From assembly GCA_022225965.2 (NCBI GenBank), contig JAKJXP020000037.1, positions 186,001 through 250,000 on the forward strand: a DNA stretch of 64,000 nt, written 5' to 3'. A program made the translations under genes and the position numbers. Below the pieces are notes generated by a model. That model did not search any database. It saw nothing but the letters and a program-made list of their open reading frames with translations, and was not told the origin of the DNA. The DNA comes from Diatrype stigma (Eukaryota > Ascomycota > Sordariomycetes > Xylariales > Diatrypaceae). This document shows positions 22,078 to 33,394 of the stretch, in pieces (the stretch's first letter is position 1; each line of letters opens with the position of its first letter).

Positions 22078-23733
22078 ATGGCGGACGCCAACCTACCGCC
22101 ACCGCAGTCCTCCTCTACTCCTCCACCCTCGTATATTATTGTCGGGGCGGGCGTCTTCGGCGTCTCCACCGCCATCCACCTCGCTGCCACCGCAGGAGTA
22201 AGGGGCTCCACCATAACGCTCGTAGACCGTGACGCGCTCGCGCCGGGGACCCTGCCGTCGGCATCCCGCGTCGCCGCCTCCTGGGACTGGAACAAAGCGG
22301 TGCGGGCCGACTACGCCGACGCGACGTACTGCGGTCTCGCCCTAGAAGCGCGCGAGGTGTGGCGTGGCGCCGGCGACGACCCGGCTCTCGCATCGGCGCT
22401 TAGCCCCTTTTACCACGAGTCCGGCGTGTACTGGATCAGCCGGGCGCCGGGGTTCGGGCGCGCCGTGCTGGACAATTATAGGAAGTTCGGGCGCGGCCGC
22501 GAGGTCGACGAGGAAGGGCTCATCGAGCTAGTACCCGTGGATGAGGCGCGCAAGCTGTTCGGCGGCGTCTTTGACAAGGCGGACTACGAGGGCGTCGAAA
22601 AGGTCCTGGTTAACCGGACGAGTGGCTGGGCGGATGCGCGCGGGGCGCTGCTGAGGGGCGTGGAAAGGGCGCGGGAGCTGGGCGTTCGGCTCGTGACCGC
22701 GGAGGTGGAGGCGCTTGAGTTCGGGGCTGACGGGGGGTGCGTGGGGGTGAAGACCAGGGAGGAAGGCGTGATTGAGGCGACGCATACGGTGCTGTGCACG
22801 GGGTCGTATACGCCGAAGCTATTGGACGAGAGCGCGAGACGTAGCGGACTTGACCAGCTCCGCGCTGGGGGGCGGATCATCTCGGCTGGCGTGACGACGG
22901 GGTTGACGGTGCTGGATGATGAGGACATGAAAACGTTCGAAGGCATGCCCTTGAATATCCAGGAGAACCCCCCTGAAAGAGGTATGTTTGTCAAGGATCA
23001 TCTATTGCTGTTCAAACCAACCGTCACTTCACCCCAAACAGTACAGCACCTCTTCAATCCCCTAACCGATGTCCCACGGATCATATGACACTGCACTGCA
23101 CCGCACTGCACCGGCTGACATCCTCCAGGTGCGAGTAATGGAAGCCTCCCACCCAATGCCAACAAGCAGCTGAAATGGTGGGGTCAATGTATATTCAAGA
23201 ATACTCAGACAATGGCTTCCGGTCTCGAGCTATCGGCGCCGCCGCCCGAGTCCGATTACGCGCAGTGGAACGTGCCCGAGCCCCTGAAGGAGGACATCAG
23301 CTTCGCGAACAAGGTCACCTTCGGGAAGAAGGGCGAATCGTGGAAGATCGAGCAGCATCGTATCTGCTGGTAAGACTGCCAAGTCGAGGTCGACTCGTCT
23401 CACCCTGTCTTTCATACGCCGCCCCAACTGCCCAACGCGTGGTATTTTATGCTTATATTTTCCGAGCAAGCTGACGAGAGAAACAGGGAGGCGCTCACGC
23501 CGAGTGCAGACTTCATCGTCTCGCCACACTCCGCCTCCAGAGGGCTGTACGTTGCGACCTGTGGGTCGTTCCACGGCTGGAAGTTCTTCCCCATCATCGG
23601 CAAGTATGTCGTGCAGATGTTGGACGGCTCCCTGTCGCCGGAGTTGCAGAAGAAGTGGGCTTGGGACAGAGAGTTGCCCGACACGTCGAAAAGCAAGGAA
23701 TGGCCGAGGAAGGAGTTGAAGGACCTGTCGTGA
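22078..23733 (+). CDS. FAD-dependent amine oxidase (saccharopine/fructosyl-amine oxidase type)
   Basis: DAO-family flavoenzyme, likely oxidising a secondary amine or N-substituted amino acid. Exons 22078-22981, 23129-23369 and 23487-23733 give 463 aa. The N-terminal dinucleotide fold is YIIVGAGVFGVSTAIHLA with LVDRD following; the S-R-V-A-A-S-W-D motif (residues 62-69) is a fungal family signature. Exon 2 ends KIEQHRICW, and the Cys of RICW matches the covalent 8alpha-S-cysteinyl FAD attachment of this group. Exon 3 begins EALTPSADFIVSPH and ends with the conserved GSFHGWKFFPIIGKYVV. No C-terminal SKL peroxisomal signal is present (ends KELKDLS). Exact substrate (L-saccharopine, pipecolate, sarcosine, fructosyl amino acid) cannot be decided. 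Confidence 0.9.
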
Positions 23734-26700
23734 GAAGCCGCGGGTTTGCCCCGCGTTGGGGTTGGTATTGATATATGGTACAAAGAAGTGAGGGTGTTAT
23801 TGAGCTGTTCGAGGACGTAGTATCGACCCGGAAGTCATCTGAATCAGAATAACGCCAAGGAGCATGATCAACCAGTAGTGCAACTGCGGTGATGCCATTC
23901 GCAGAGACTCACCCGTAATCATATACTTGCATTTGACGACACCTTTTCAACCCCTTTATTTTCCCCTGTACCGGTACATGGTAGTTACTCCCCCTAACGA
24001 TCCACCAGTAAGTAACGCCCCGTCCGAATCCCTCGCCCCAAGAGACACAAGGATCGGCTCGACCACCATCATTTCGAGCTATAGGTCCATACACAGTGAG
24101 GACTTTTGAGAGGGAGCTGCTGCATACACCTACATAACCGGCTGAAGATGTTCGACGGCGGCGCAAAAGGGTTCGCGCCATCACTCCCAACTACGGCCAG
24201 CGACGGGCCCTGCCTACCGGAGGCCGCATCCAGTTTCGACGCCGTTTCCGGCTCTGGTGTCACGGACGCAGACGTCCAGACCCACCGCCGCGACGGATAC
24301 CGGTTGCGTCTTCTGAATACAGCGTGCGCAGCTCGCAACGCGTCGATGCTTGAACCGAGTGCGCAGGCGCGTACGAGCAGCGGATACGCAACGGCAGCGA
24401 CAACCCAATTGGGGTGGAAATAACAGCGGTAGCGGAAGTACCTAAGCAGAATCGCAGCAGGACCTTGAGGCGATTGCCCGCGCGCCCACTCGTGAGATCG
24501 GACCGATGCCTGCGCACATTGCTACAAGACATGCATTACATGCGGGCGGCATATAGTCTTGGAATTTAGGATTGTTCTAGTTCCCCCTTGCCGGCTATCA
24601 TATATCGATCGTACTTATTACTTGATTTCCACCATTACTCCACCACGGTAAAATATGATTTGAGGTTGGTGTTCTGGCCTGGTCAGCAATTATATCCGCA
24701 TTGCGTGATGGATTGATGTGCATTGTTCATCACGCGGTTGAGTAAGCCATCATCTAAACCAGACGCAACCCTGCGGGAGATCGGGGCCACCAACTACCCG
24801 AAACACTGGGAAAAAACGGCGTATAAGGCTGAATGAATGAAGAGTGATGTTCGTCCGACTAGGTACTGTAAATCATCGAGAGGCGATCAACTTAACCCCA
24901 CTGAGTTAAAGTCAATACACGAGTCGGAACGACAAGTTTACCAGTCTCCCCTGAGTCACAGCGAGGTCGCGATACGCGTCGCTTTCAAGTATAAAACGAA
25001 AATGATACTCGAGCTACAGCGGTGAACGTTGAAGTAACGGTCCATATGTGACTCCTGAGTAATCTCACCTGAAGCATTAGTTGGTCTAGAAGAGGTGCTT
25101 AGTTCGCATGTTAAGGGTCGTTCAGACGAACGTGTTAGAATACAAGCGAGACGGTAAGTTGAAACAGCAACTGTAACATGGTGGTATTTCTGCATTGGCC
25201 ATTCCATTCTAGCCTGCATTCTGGCCATCCATCCCGGCCGACCTTATTGTCGTGTTTCGTACTTCGTACTATTAGGTTGTTAGTGGTGAGACGTGCGCCC
25301 AGAAACAACGTTCACTTCTAAGGGTCCGACAAATTAGCCTAGGCCCTAGGGTCCAACGAGTTTGACAAGCAAGAGCCTAAATCTCCCGCATGATATCGAT
25401 TTCTAGAACTGTTGATAGCAAATACCATAGTAGGGAGGGAGATCTTTCGAGAGTTTGTGCGGCGAGGTCGCACCATCACGCAATGCGCCCATATTCCATT
25501 GGCCCCCTACGCGAATTGCAGTAGCCGGACATGATTGCAGGTATTATGCGTGGATGAGACCCAACTAGGTGGATAGCAATTAGGTACATAGCTTCAAGGG
25601 AATCTTCGGGTTGCACGGCATAGGGCTGGCGACTTGCTGGTCCCAACATTCTCGACCTCCGGGCTTCGGCAACCGTCGACCTCGACACCGCTATTAGTGA
25701 AAAGGCCAGTCGGCTCATGCTATGGCAGCGATGCGGAGTTCAGCATGCACGTGGTGGGTGGTAATTGGCTTTTACGTAGGGAACGCTCCAGAGACACGTG
25801 TGATGTAATGCAGGATGCAGCAGTACTTTTTCTTCTTCTTCTTCTTCTTCTCTCCCCTGTCTTATCTCTCTTTCTCTCGTTTATAACTTACCTATGACAC
25901 TGATCCCCCCATGACCCTATCTGTCGATTAAGGCTGTCGGTCCTACCTGCCACTGACAGCCTGACTCCCGAACTGCCGGAGCGGGCTGATTTCGTGTTGA
26001 TCTCGCATAGAGCCGATCCCACTTGCGGCAAATGAAAATGACAAATGACACTTCCCACTTGGACGTAGCCTACCAGACTATGTATGCACAAGGTAAGGTA
26101 AGTCTCTGTCACTTCACTAGGCGCATTTGAAGAGAGATGATGGAAGCATCCCCCTAAGATAGCTAAGTACTTAGTCTAGGTGTCCGTCCATATGATGATT
26201 GAGTATGGATGGATATATGCGCATTCCGTAAATTGTGGCGGATTGTTGAACAAAGTTCTTACGAGTTTGGCGTGCTTGGGGGTCTGAGATCTTACTACGT
26301 ACAACTATAATACATACCTGGGCACCTATCGATCATGGCCCTGGCCCCTAGGGCAGCCTGGGGTCTCGCGTCTCTGGGGGATAGCCGTCGCCAATCTAGC
26401 GCTTAGTCCGACGGGACAAGGGTCGCCCACGCACAGGCGGTGATTAGAGTCCGTGATGGTTGCTGTTCTGGGTTTAGCTTCAGGTACGAGGAGAATCATG
26501 CCGCGGCGCTGTCAGGCTGTCCAGGCTGCCAGGGCTGCCAGGTTCCCTTGCAACTTGCAAGCCCGGCGGTTGCATCACGCTAGAGCCCGACCAAATAAGC
26601 GTAGCCAATCAACACGCGTGCGCAGTTTGGAGCTGAGATTATGCGCAATTTTCCCATATCCCTTCCCTTGTGAGCGCCAGAACCACCGCCTTTCCTCACG

Positions 26701-27842
26701 TCGATATACTCCATGACTATTACCTACCGAGTCAAAGACGGATGATTAGATGGATAAATAATGCTCAGAGAACAGGAAGGAAAAGCATGTAGAGTACGTG
26801 ACGACAGCTACTATTTCTGAGGAAGCGAAGGAGTGTCCGTCACACCTATTATTGGTGCCGTTCACCGAGAGGGCAAATCCTACTCCCACCTCCCGTCTAG
26901 CAACCCGCGGAGTCCACGTAGGAAATATAGTATCACCCAGGAAACATCGCTAAGCAGGTACTTCCAAGCCGACAAGACTCTGGCAAGACCCCTTGTTCTT
27001 TGTACTTGACGGGAGCATGCAAGTCAAGCATGCAAGGCCCTATGAGTTTGTATCCGAGTACGTAGATTGTACAACAACAAGACAGGGGGACGAGGTATAT
27101 ACCTGGTCGAGACTCCAGGGGCTAGGGTTTCCTTTGTCTTAGTTGATTGGACGTCGCAAACCATTCGAACCCATCCAGCTTAAAGGCCCTTCATGATCTT
27201 TGTCGGCAATAATACGCCCCACCGGCATGAACAACGATGTTACCTGAAAGGCACATCCTGATTGGACACATGGCGCTAGAGAAAGGGTTTTCTTCTTGTA
27301 CCTTTCCATAGTCGGGGCGCAGAGTGGCAACCGTATTGACCCCGGTCTGTACCAATCAGTACTTCCATTCATCTTTGTTGAACCCACCCGCCCAAGTCAC
27401 ACCAAGTCACACTTTGCTTCCCCAGATCGTCTCGTGCCTCTCTTCTCCCCCCTTCCACCTCTTTTAATCCTGCGCCCTCCTCGTCCACTTGAATCCCTCA
27501 CATATCACACACCTTCTGCTTCACCTCGCTGGTTATCAAGGACTTCGTTGGCAGAGTCCACGTCACAGCATTTCGCGAACAGCATCGAGCATATATCGCA
27601 TATATCGCCCACCGTCATTCACAGCTTGAGTATCGAATATTCAACCTGACAATCTTCACGGGATACCTAGCAAAATTGCAAACTTACATAAGCCTGGACT
27701 GTATATTATAAGTCACAGTAGCACATACATACCACCAGCGCACATACAACATCACGAGACAACGTGGTTCACGACTGAAAGAGATTTGGAAAAGAAGTTG
27801 CGGATTTCACCACAAGCACATCATACACAGCACAAGATCAAG
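23734..27842. other. Gene-poor 4.1-kb region
   Basis: No supportable gene. A GC-rich patch at 24,120-24,480 has overlapping open frames on both strands (about 105 and 90 codons) but no recognisable motif; it could be a decayed exon. A (CTT)n/C-T-rich tract is at 25,828-25,878. The last 150 bases are A/C-rich with a TATATTATAA-like sequence at 27,702-27,711, a possible promoter for the small surface protein downstream. Confidence 0.5.
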
Positions 27843-28235
27843 ATGAAGCTGTCATCTATACTCACCGCTACGCTTCTGCCCTTGGCGGCAGTTGCCGAGA
27901 CCACCACGGCCACCTCGACCATGACCATGACTGCTTATGTCACAATACAGAGGGTTGCTACCTCCACCGTCACAAACAGCTTCACGTCGTTCAGTGCGAA
28001 CTCTACGTCTTCGTACTTTCCTACCGGCACTGGCACTGGGTCTTTTGCCTCCTCGTTCACCATCCCGACGTCCACGTCATCGGGTAGCGGTTCGACAGAA
28101 GCCGGCAGCTCGGCAACTTCGGCCGGATCTGAGGCTTCGGAAACATCCCCTGCGCCTAACGCTGGTGCCTCACTCCAGGCGTCGCACATGGCTCTTGCCG
28201 GTGTTGTTGGGATCGTCGTAGCGGCGCTGTTATAA
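27843..28235 (+). CDS. Small Ser/Thr-rich GPI-type cell-surface protein
   Basis: 130-aa single-exon gene. Residues 1-18 are a signal peptide (MKLSSILTATLLPLAAVA, cleavage before ETTTA). The middle is almost entirely Ser, Thr, Gly and Ala, including a run of TATSTMTMT-type repeats, so it should be heavily O-mannosylated. The C-terminus has a small-residue omega region (PNAGASLQAS) and a hydrophobic end (MALAGVVGIVVAALL) without a cytosolic tail, the layout of a GPI-attachment signal. Likely cell-wall or plasma-membrane bound. No enzymatic domain. The start is the ATG after the AAGATCAAG leader; an in-frame upstream extension to 27786 has no ATG start. Confidence 0.75.
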   Translation: MKLSSILTATLLPLAAVAETTTATSTMTMTAYVTIQRVATSTVTNSFTSFSANSTSSYFPTGTGTGSFASSFTIPTSTSSGSGSTEAGSSATSAGSEASETSPAPNAGASLQASHMALAGVVGIVVAALL

Positions 28236-31200
28236 GGCTGCGAAGGCATGGAGTATGGCACATATCTGCCTAGTTTGGGGCATCTCGGGGGGTTTACGGA
28301 ACCCGATTTTGAAGTCGATCTTCTCAGTGTCTCATTCGGACTCCTTCGATGAAACACGTTCTTTCATTCATTTCTTTTGTCAGAAACCAGCATCCTCGTC
28401 CTCGGCACCCACAACGCTACTATCACACGCAACGACCATTGTCTGAGCCTACGGCAGCAACTGAGCCTAGAAAGCACAACCCATCCCTGTCTGACACTTA
28501 GAGCCTCACGGAATCCGCGTTGCTCTTTGTAGACGAATGATCCCGCAGCTTCCTCGACCATACCTTACTTTGATTATTCTTCGGTGTTGAGTGTTTGGTG
28601 TTTGGTTGTTGTATTGACCTTAATGTTTTCCACAACCCAGCGACGCCGTCATCCCGGAGCGACTGCGTCGAAATATACGCCGCGCCTTTCGTCATTGATT
28701 GCGATTACGATTCCTCTTCTCCACGTCTCTCCCCTGGACGGACTTGCAAACCCCCCAGCGCCACATATTATCATTCTTCAAAACACACACTTTTATAACG
28801 CTTCATGATATCACCTTACGATACCCACCCTTTTGGCGCTCAGGGGCTGGCCACCATCCTTTGCAAGTTCTGGATTTTCTCATGCCAATGATGAATACTG
28901 GGCCGGGAAAGACAAGACAACCTTCGGGCGACGTGGGGAGAGATCGTCGCTGGGTGGTCTATTCTTGCCTTCTACACTATACCCCCCTTTTTTCTACCCC
29001 ATTCGCGATACGTCGGTGGGGTCTCACTGATGATGAACGATGAGTATGGAGTCTACGAAAGCGTACTTCATTTTTGGTTTTGCTGTTTGTCGTTTTTTTG
29101 CCCACTTCAATTCTACCCCCTTTCGACACCTTCCGTCGGATGGGTCCTATTTAAAGATACCCCTGTTGTTGAAAAACGCTCGCTGGGCGAGGGCGGTATA
29201 TATAAGGTCACCTGTTGTATGAGGGAGAAGGAAAACTTTGCACACCCACGCGCCGGAAACAAAAGATGATCCTGACTGTTCAACTCTGTTGAACAAGAAC
29301 GAGGATTGAAGATGTTCGGTTTCTGATTGTTGATATTTTTTACACGAATTCTTTCAAGGTGTGCCAGAATGAGGCAGCACTGCCCGTCTCCCCTGGGGGT
29401 TGGATATTGAGTGGGGACGAAGGCTTTGACGACTTTGCTTGGTGGATTGAGACCAAAGAGTGTGGTCATGTTGAGTTAGCTAGAACGAATAAAAACATTC
29501 CGAGCTCGATACCATGTCGCCGTAGTCTTATGTGATATCAATTTCTCACAGGGGTTGGTAAAAAAGGGGTCTATGACCTACATGGCATTTGTTGGCCATT
29601 GGCCCCACATTGCATTGGGATGCCATGTGTGTGTGTCGCCTTGGTATTTCATGAGACCTTGGGTCTCCATGATGTTAACCGCGCTGAGACTACCCGCTAT
29701 GATTCACCGCAATGGAACGTCCTTATCGAGAAAATGAAGCCCAAAAACGTATTTCCCCTTACCTATCAAAGAGCTGGGCGCATGGTTACTGGATCTGCCT
29801 CATAATACCTCGCCGACTATCAGAGCAAACCTGAGCCTATAACCAGATTCATGGTCACTTGATACCGCCTAATCTCACAAATCTCTCAATATGGCTCAAT
29901 ATATGTTTTCTCATCGCCCAATCTGATAAAAACGACCGTCTAGCACGCTTGCCATACACAGGACCTGTCGGTCGGAAAATAGGAAAAGAAGGGGAAGAAG
30001 ATGATGATCAAGAGGATCAAGAGGTAGTTCAATGAGGTCATGTAACTACGGTCAAGTTCGTATATGGTGGTTGTAAAGTTCTCTCTTTGAGGTTGTAGTT
30101 ACAAGATATCTGGTTTTAAGGTTGGCATCCATGACGTGACAGCATAGTTACCAGACCCATGGAACGGACTACCACGGGAAGACTGGGCAACGAGCAACCC
30201 AGACCCGAAGGATGGAGATTAAACCATGATCCCGTATCAGATGACATCATAGTTAGAATACCACGATCTGAGGAATTGACTCCGCAAGGCTACGGCTATG
30301 GTATGTATACGATCCAGGGAACATAGGTGTAACTTAAGTATGGACTTCTTGAGAGAAAAGTCTGCCATCTCAGTGAGTATACATATCCTCACATTTCGTT
30401 CAACTACTGAATGGTTCATGCCCAGTAGGTAACATGTGTATGCGGGATCATGGCTAGACTAACCATGGCGGCTGCATGGGTACTTTAGCATTCACTCCGC
30501 CTGATATCGGCCTTGAGCAGCGTGCGCTCCTCAAAGAGCGGTGCATACCGTACGTAGTAGTAAAAGTCTTCTGGGGGATGGGGCGTCTATAATCAGTTAT
30601 CAGTGTCAATCCGTCTTGAAATAATCGTTGACCCTCAGTAGGTTGATGGATGCATCGCAAAGGATTCATAACTCGAAACGCTAATGGAGGCACAACCACG
30701 TTGAAGCCGCAAAACCTCTATTAGTTCCGTGATCGACGCGCTTGTTTATTCAAATTGGCTAGTGAATGGATTCGCAATATCCACTTGCGATTGCATTCAT
30801 CATCATCCCATTTGCTTCTTCCTTAATGTAACGAAACCTGCGATATATGATCGTCTAATACCTAAGGTTACGGCAGTGTTATGGCATTACAGGATGCCGT
30901 CGCCGACCAGAGACCCACACGGTCGATCTGGACGGGAGTCTAAATTTAGCATCGGAACGGACTACCGGTAAACTGCAGTACACTTACCTAGATGTGCGAT
31001 CTACCTACATAGATAGTACTGTATTGTGTTCAAGATGGTGGACAGGAGACTTTCAAGGACAAGACAAGAAGAATAAAACAGAGACATGCTCGTCTTCTTC
31101 TTATTCGCCTCATACGCGTCGCAAACTCGGGCGCAGCCAACGGCCTCCTTACATAGGTCATAGGTACTACCATGACGACGTCAGGAGGCGTTCCTTGGCG

Positions 31201-31712
31201 GTCTGCCCGAGCTTTCGCCTTCTCGGGCAGGTGAGCGGCTCCCCATCCTAGCGTTCCCGTACAGCGGCACAGCACAACGCGGCATTATGTAGGTACATCG
31301 TAGGTCTGCACCGAGCTTACCAAATAGGCATGTGGACCTTTGCTTGACGAACGATGGATTCGTTATTTTGGAACTTTTTGTTATGTGTCCGGTGGAATAG
31401 TCCTCTTTTTTCTCCCTGGATTCTTCTTCCTTTCTATCTATGTATATACGCCCAAAACGAGTTGTAACTACCTGATTGGCCAACTTACGCACCCCTGGTA
31501 CGACGGCGCATAGGATGGATCCAGAAACCTGGATACAAGGTCCAGCTGGAAACGGCAACTGAGGGATTGCATCGCGCGTGTTGTTTGCGGCCGGGAAAGG
31601 GTATAAAAACCTCGAGGGGGCTTGGTATTTCTACTCTCGAGTCTTTTGGTTCCTACCTATCCCTACACACTGGCCGTCATTTGTGCATTCGATCTCGTAC
31701 CCATCCGACAAC
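28236..31712. other. Gene-poor 3.5-kb region
   Basis: No supportable gene. Several open frames of 60-120 codons overlap on both strands (for example 28,699-29,043 and 29,113-29,469) without motifs. The end contains the cutinase promoter. Confidence 0.5.
31602..31608 (+). promoter_or_regulatory. TATA box of the cutinase-like gene
   Basis: TATAAAA lies about 105 bases before the cutinase ATG, following a GC-rich stretch. The position fits a fungal core promoter with a leader of roughly 70 nt. Confidence 0.55.
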
Positions 31713-32753
31713 ATGAAGTCAATACAGACGTTCGGGCTCGCAGCCGCCGCCCTGCTGGTACCTGCTGTCTCGGCACTCAGCCCCGTGGCAGGAGTCGATG
31801 ACGTCGCCGATGAATGGACCAGTATCCTGAACGGCGAGGACGGCGCGCCCAATCCAGACCTGGCCGTCATCTTCGCTCGGGGGACTTTCGATTCCGGGTA
31901 GGAGAGACCGGCCCGCCTCCTCAGTGCTGGGGATCTAACTTGTGTACCTATGGGCTAACCTTGGTATCTATGCAGGAACGTCGGGCTCTGGGTGGGACCG
32001 TACTGGCGCGACGCCCTGCGCGCAAAGTTCCCGAACCTGGCGTTCCAGGGTGTCAGCACTGATGACTATCCCGCCGACATGGCCGGATACATCGTGGAAG
32101 GCGGATCGGAGAGCTGCGCCGAAGGCCTCGCCGACAGCGTGCAACAGCTCGTGGCTGCGCGCCCCGACGCGAAAGTGGTGATTTCCGGATGGAGGTAAGT
32201 CGAAGAAGTAGATTATGACTACCTTATATACCATAGCGGAGGGGGGACTTTTGCTCACAAATTGCTTCACCTTCACAGCCAAGGCGCCCTCTGCGCCCGT
32301 AAGAGCCTTGGCCACCTCGACGACGACGCGGCCAGCCGGGTGGTAGCGCTCGCGCTGTTCGGGGACCCGTCGGGGGTGTGGAGCGACACGGAGACGTTCC
32401 CCGCCTTGCCCAGCAACACCAAGGAGCTGACGTACTGCGAGCTCGGGACGCCGGACGCGCTCTGCACGGACCCCAAGGAGCTGCTCACCAAAGATCCGTT
32501 CCACCTCGCCGACAAGCTCAAGGACAGCTGGGACGCGTTCGAGGACGTGCGGCTCGACGACGCGCAACGCGACTCCCGTGACGACATCGCTGCCCAGCTG
32601 CCGGGCGAGGTCGCCAACCACTTCTCCACCTTGCTTGATGACACGAAGAACGGTCGCATCCGCCGCTGGATGTTGCTGCCGCAGCACTTCTGGTACGGCA
32701 TCGACGGCACGGTGTTGCAGGCGGCGCAGGATGTATACGATGCGGCTAATTGA
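31713..32753 (+). CDS. Secreted cutinase-like esterase (CE5 family)
   Basis: Alpha/beta serine esterase expected to act on cutin or other short esters outside the cell. Exons 31713-31897, 31976-32194 and 32279-32753 give 292 aa. The signal peptide is MKSIQTFGLAAAALLVPAVSA. Core motifs: DLAVIFARGTFDSGNVGLWVGP, then SESCAEGLADSVQQL, then the nucleophile elbow VVISGW|SQGALC, with the catalytic Ser codon split by intron 2. TYCELGTPDALC holds the likely catalytic Asp with its disulfide cysteines. HFWYGID near the C-terminus supplies a candidate His. The protein is some 70 residues longer than a classic cutinase, because an acidic helical stretch (TKDPFHLADKLKDSWDAFEDVRLDD...) sits between the Asp and the His. 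True cutin activity is uncertain. Confidence 0.85.
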
Positions 32754-33394
32754 TTTGGGGATCGGTATGCTTGAACAGATGACACGTTGCTCAGGATTAT
32801 GTTTCTAAGAGATCCTAAGCCGTAAGTCTGGTGATTGGGAACGGAGATATCTAGGTATCTAGAAACCAGCGACTACACCTAAACCGACCTAAGCTTAATA
32901 TTCAGCTATAATATCAATTGGGATCAAAATGCAGATTTCAATATGGTCTTATGTCTTCCATGGTTACTTTCATGAATTTGCTCATTACAAGGACACAATA
33001 AATCGCAGCAAAAGCTACGGAACCAAAAAGCGACAAACATTGAAACTCAACACACGATTTTCCAACATGCTTGCTAGCGAGCTAAATTCCAATTTTGACT
33101 GCTATATCCGCCTTATTAACCACAGCCCCTTTACCAGCAGTCGTTGTGGGGCCACCATCTCCGGACTGCCGTCCCAGGTAACCAGCATCGATTGATGCAG
33201 CCGCTTTGCTTGTCGTTGACTTCGTGATAGGAGCTTCCTCCTCATTAGTAGAGACCAACGCCATACTATATAGGCTGTACATAAAATTGGTCATAAACAG
33301 GTCTCCCTCAATCATTCGAAGCTAACCTGGAGCAATGCCGTGTATACCATCTCGTTGACAACCCCTGTCTCGATCCCCAAGCCCGGACGGCCCA
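32754..33394. other. Intergenic, convergent 3' ends
   Basis: AT-richer sequence between the cutinase-like gene and the membrane-protein gene; no gene seen. Confidence 0.55.
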
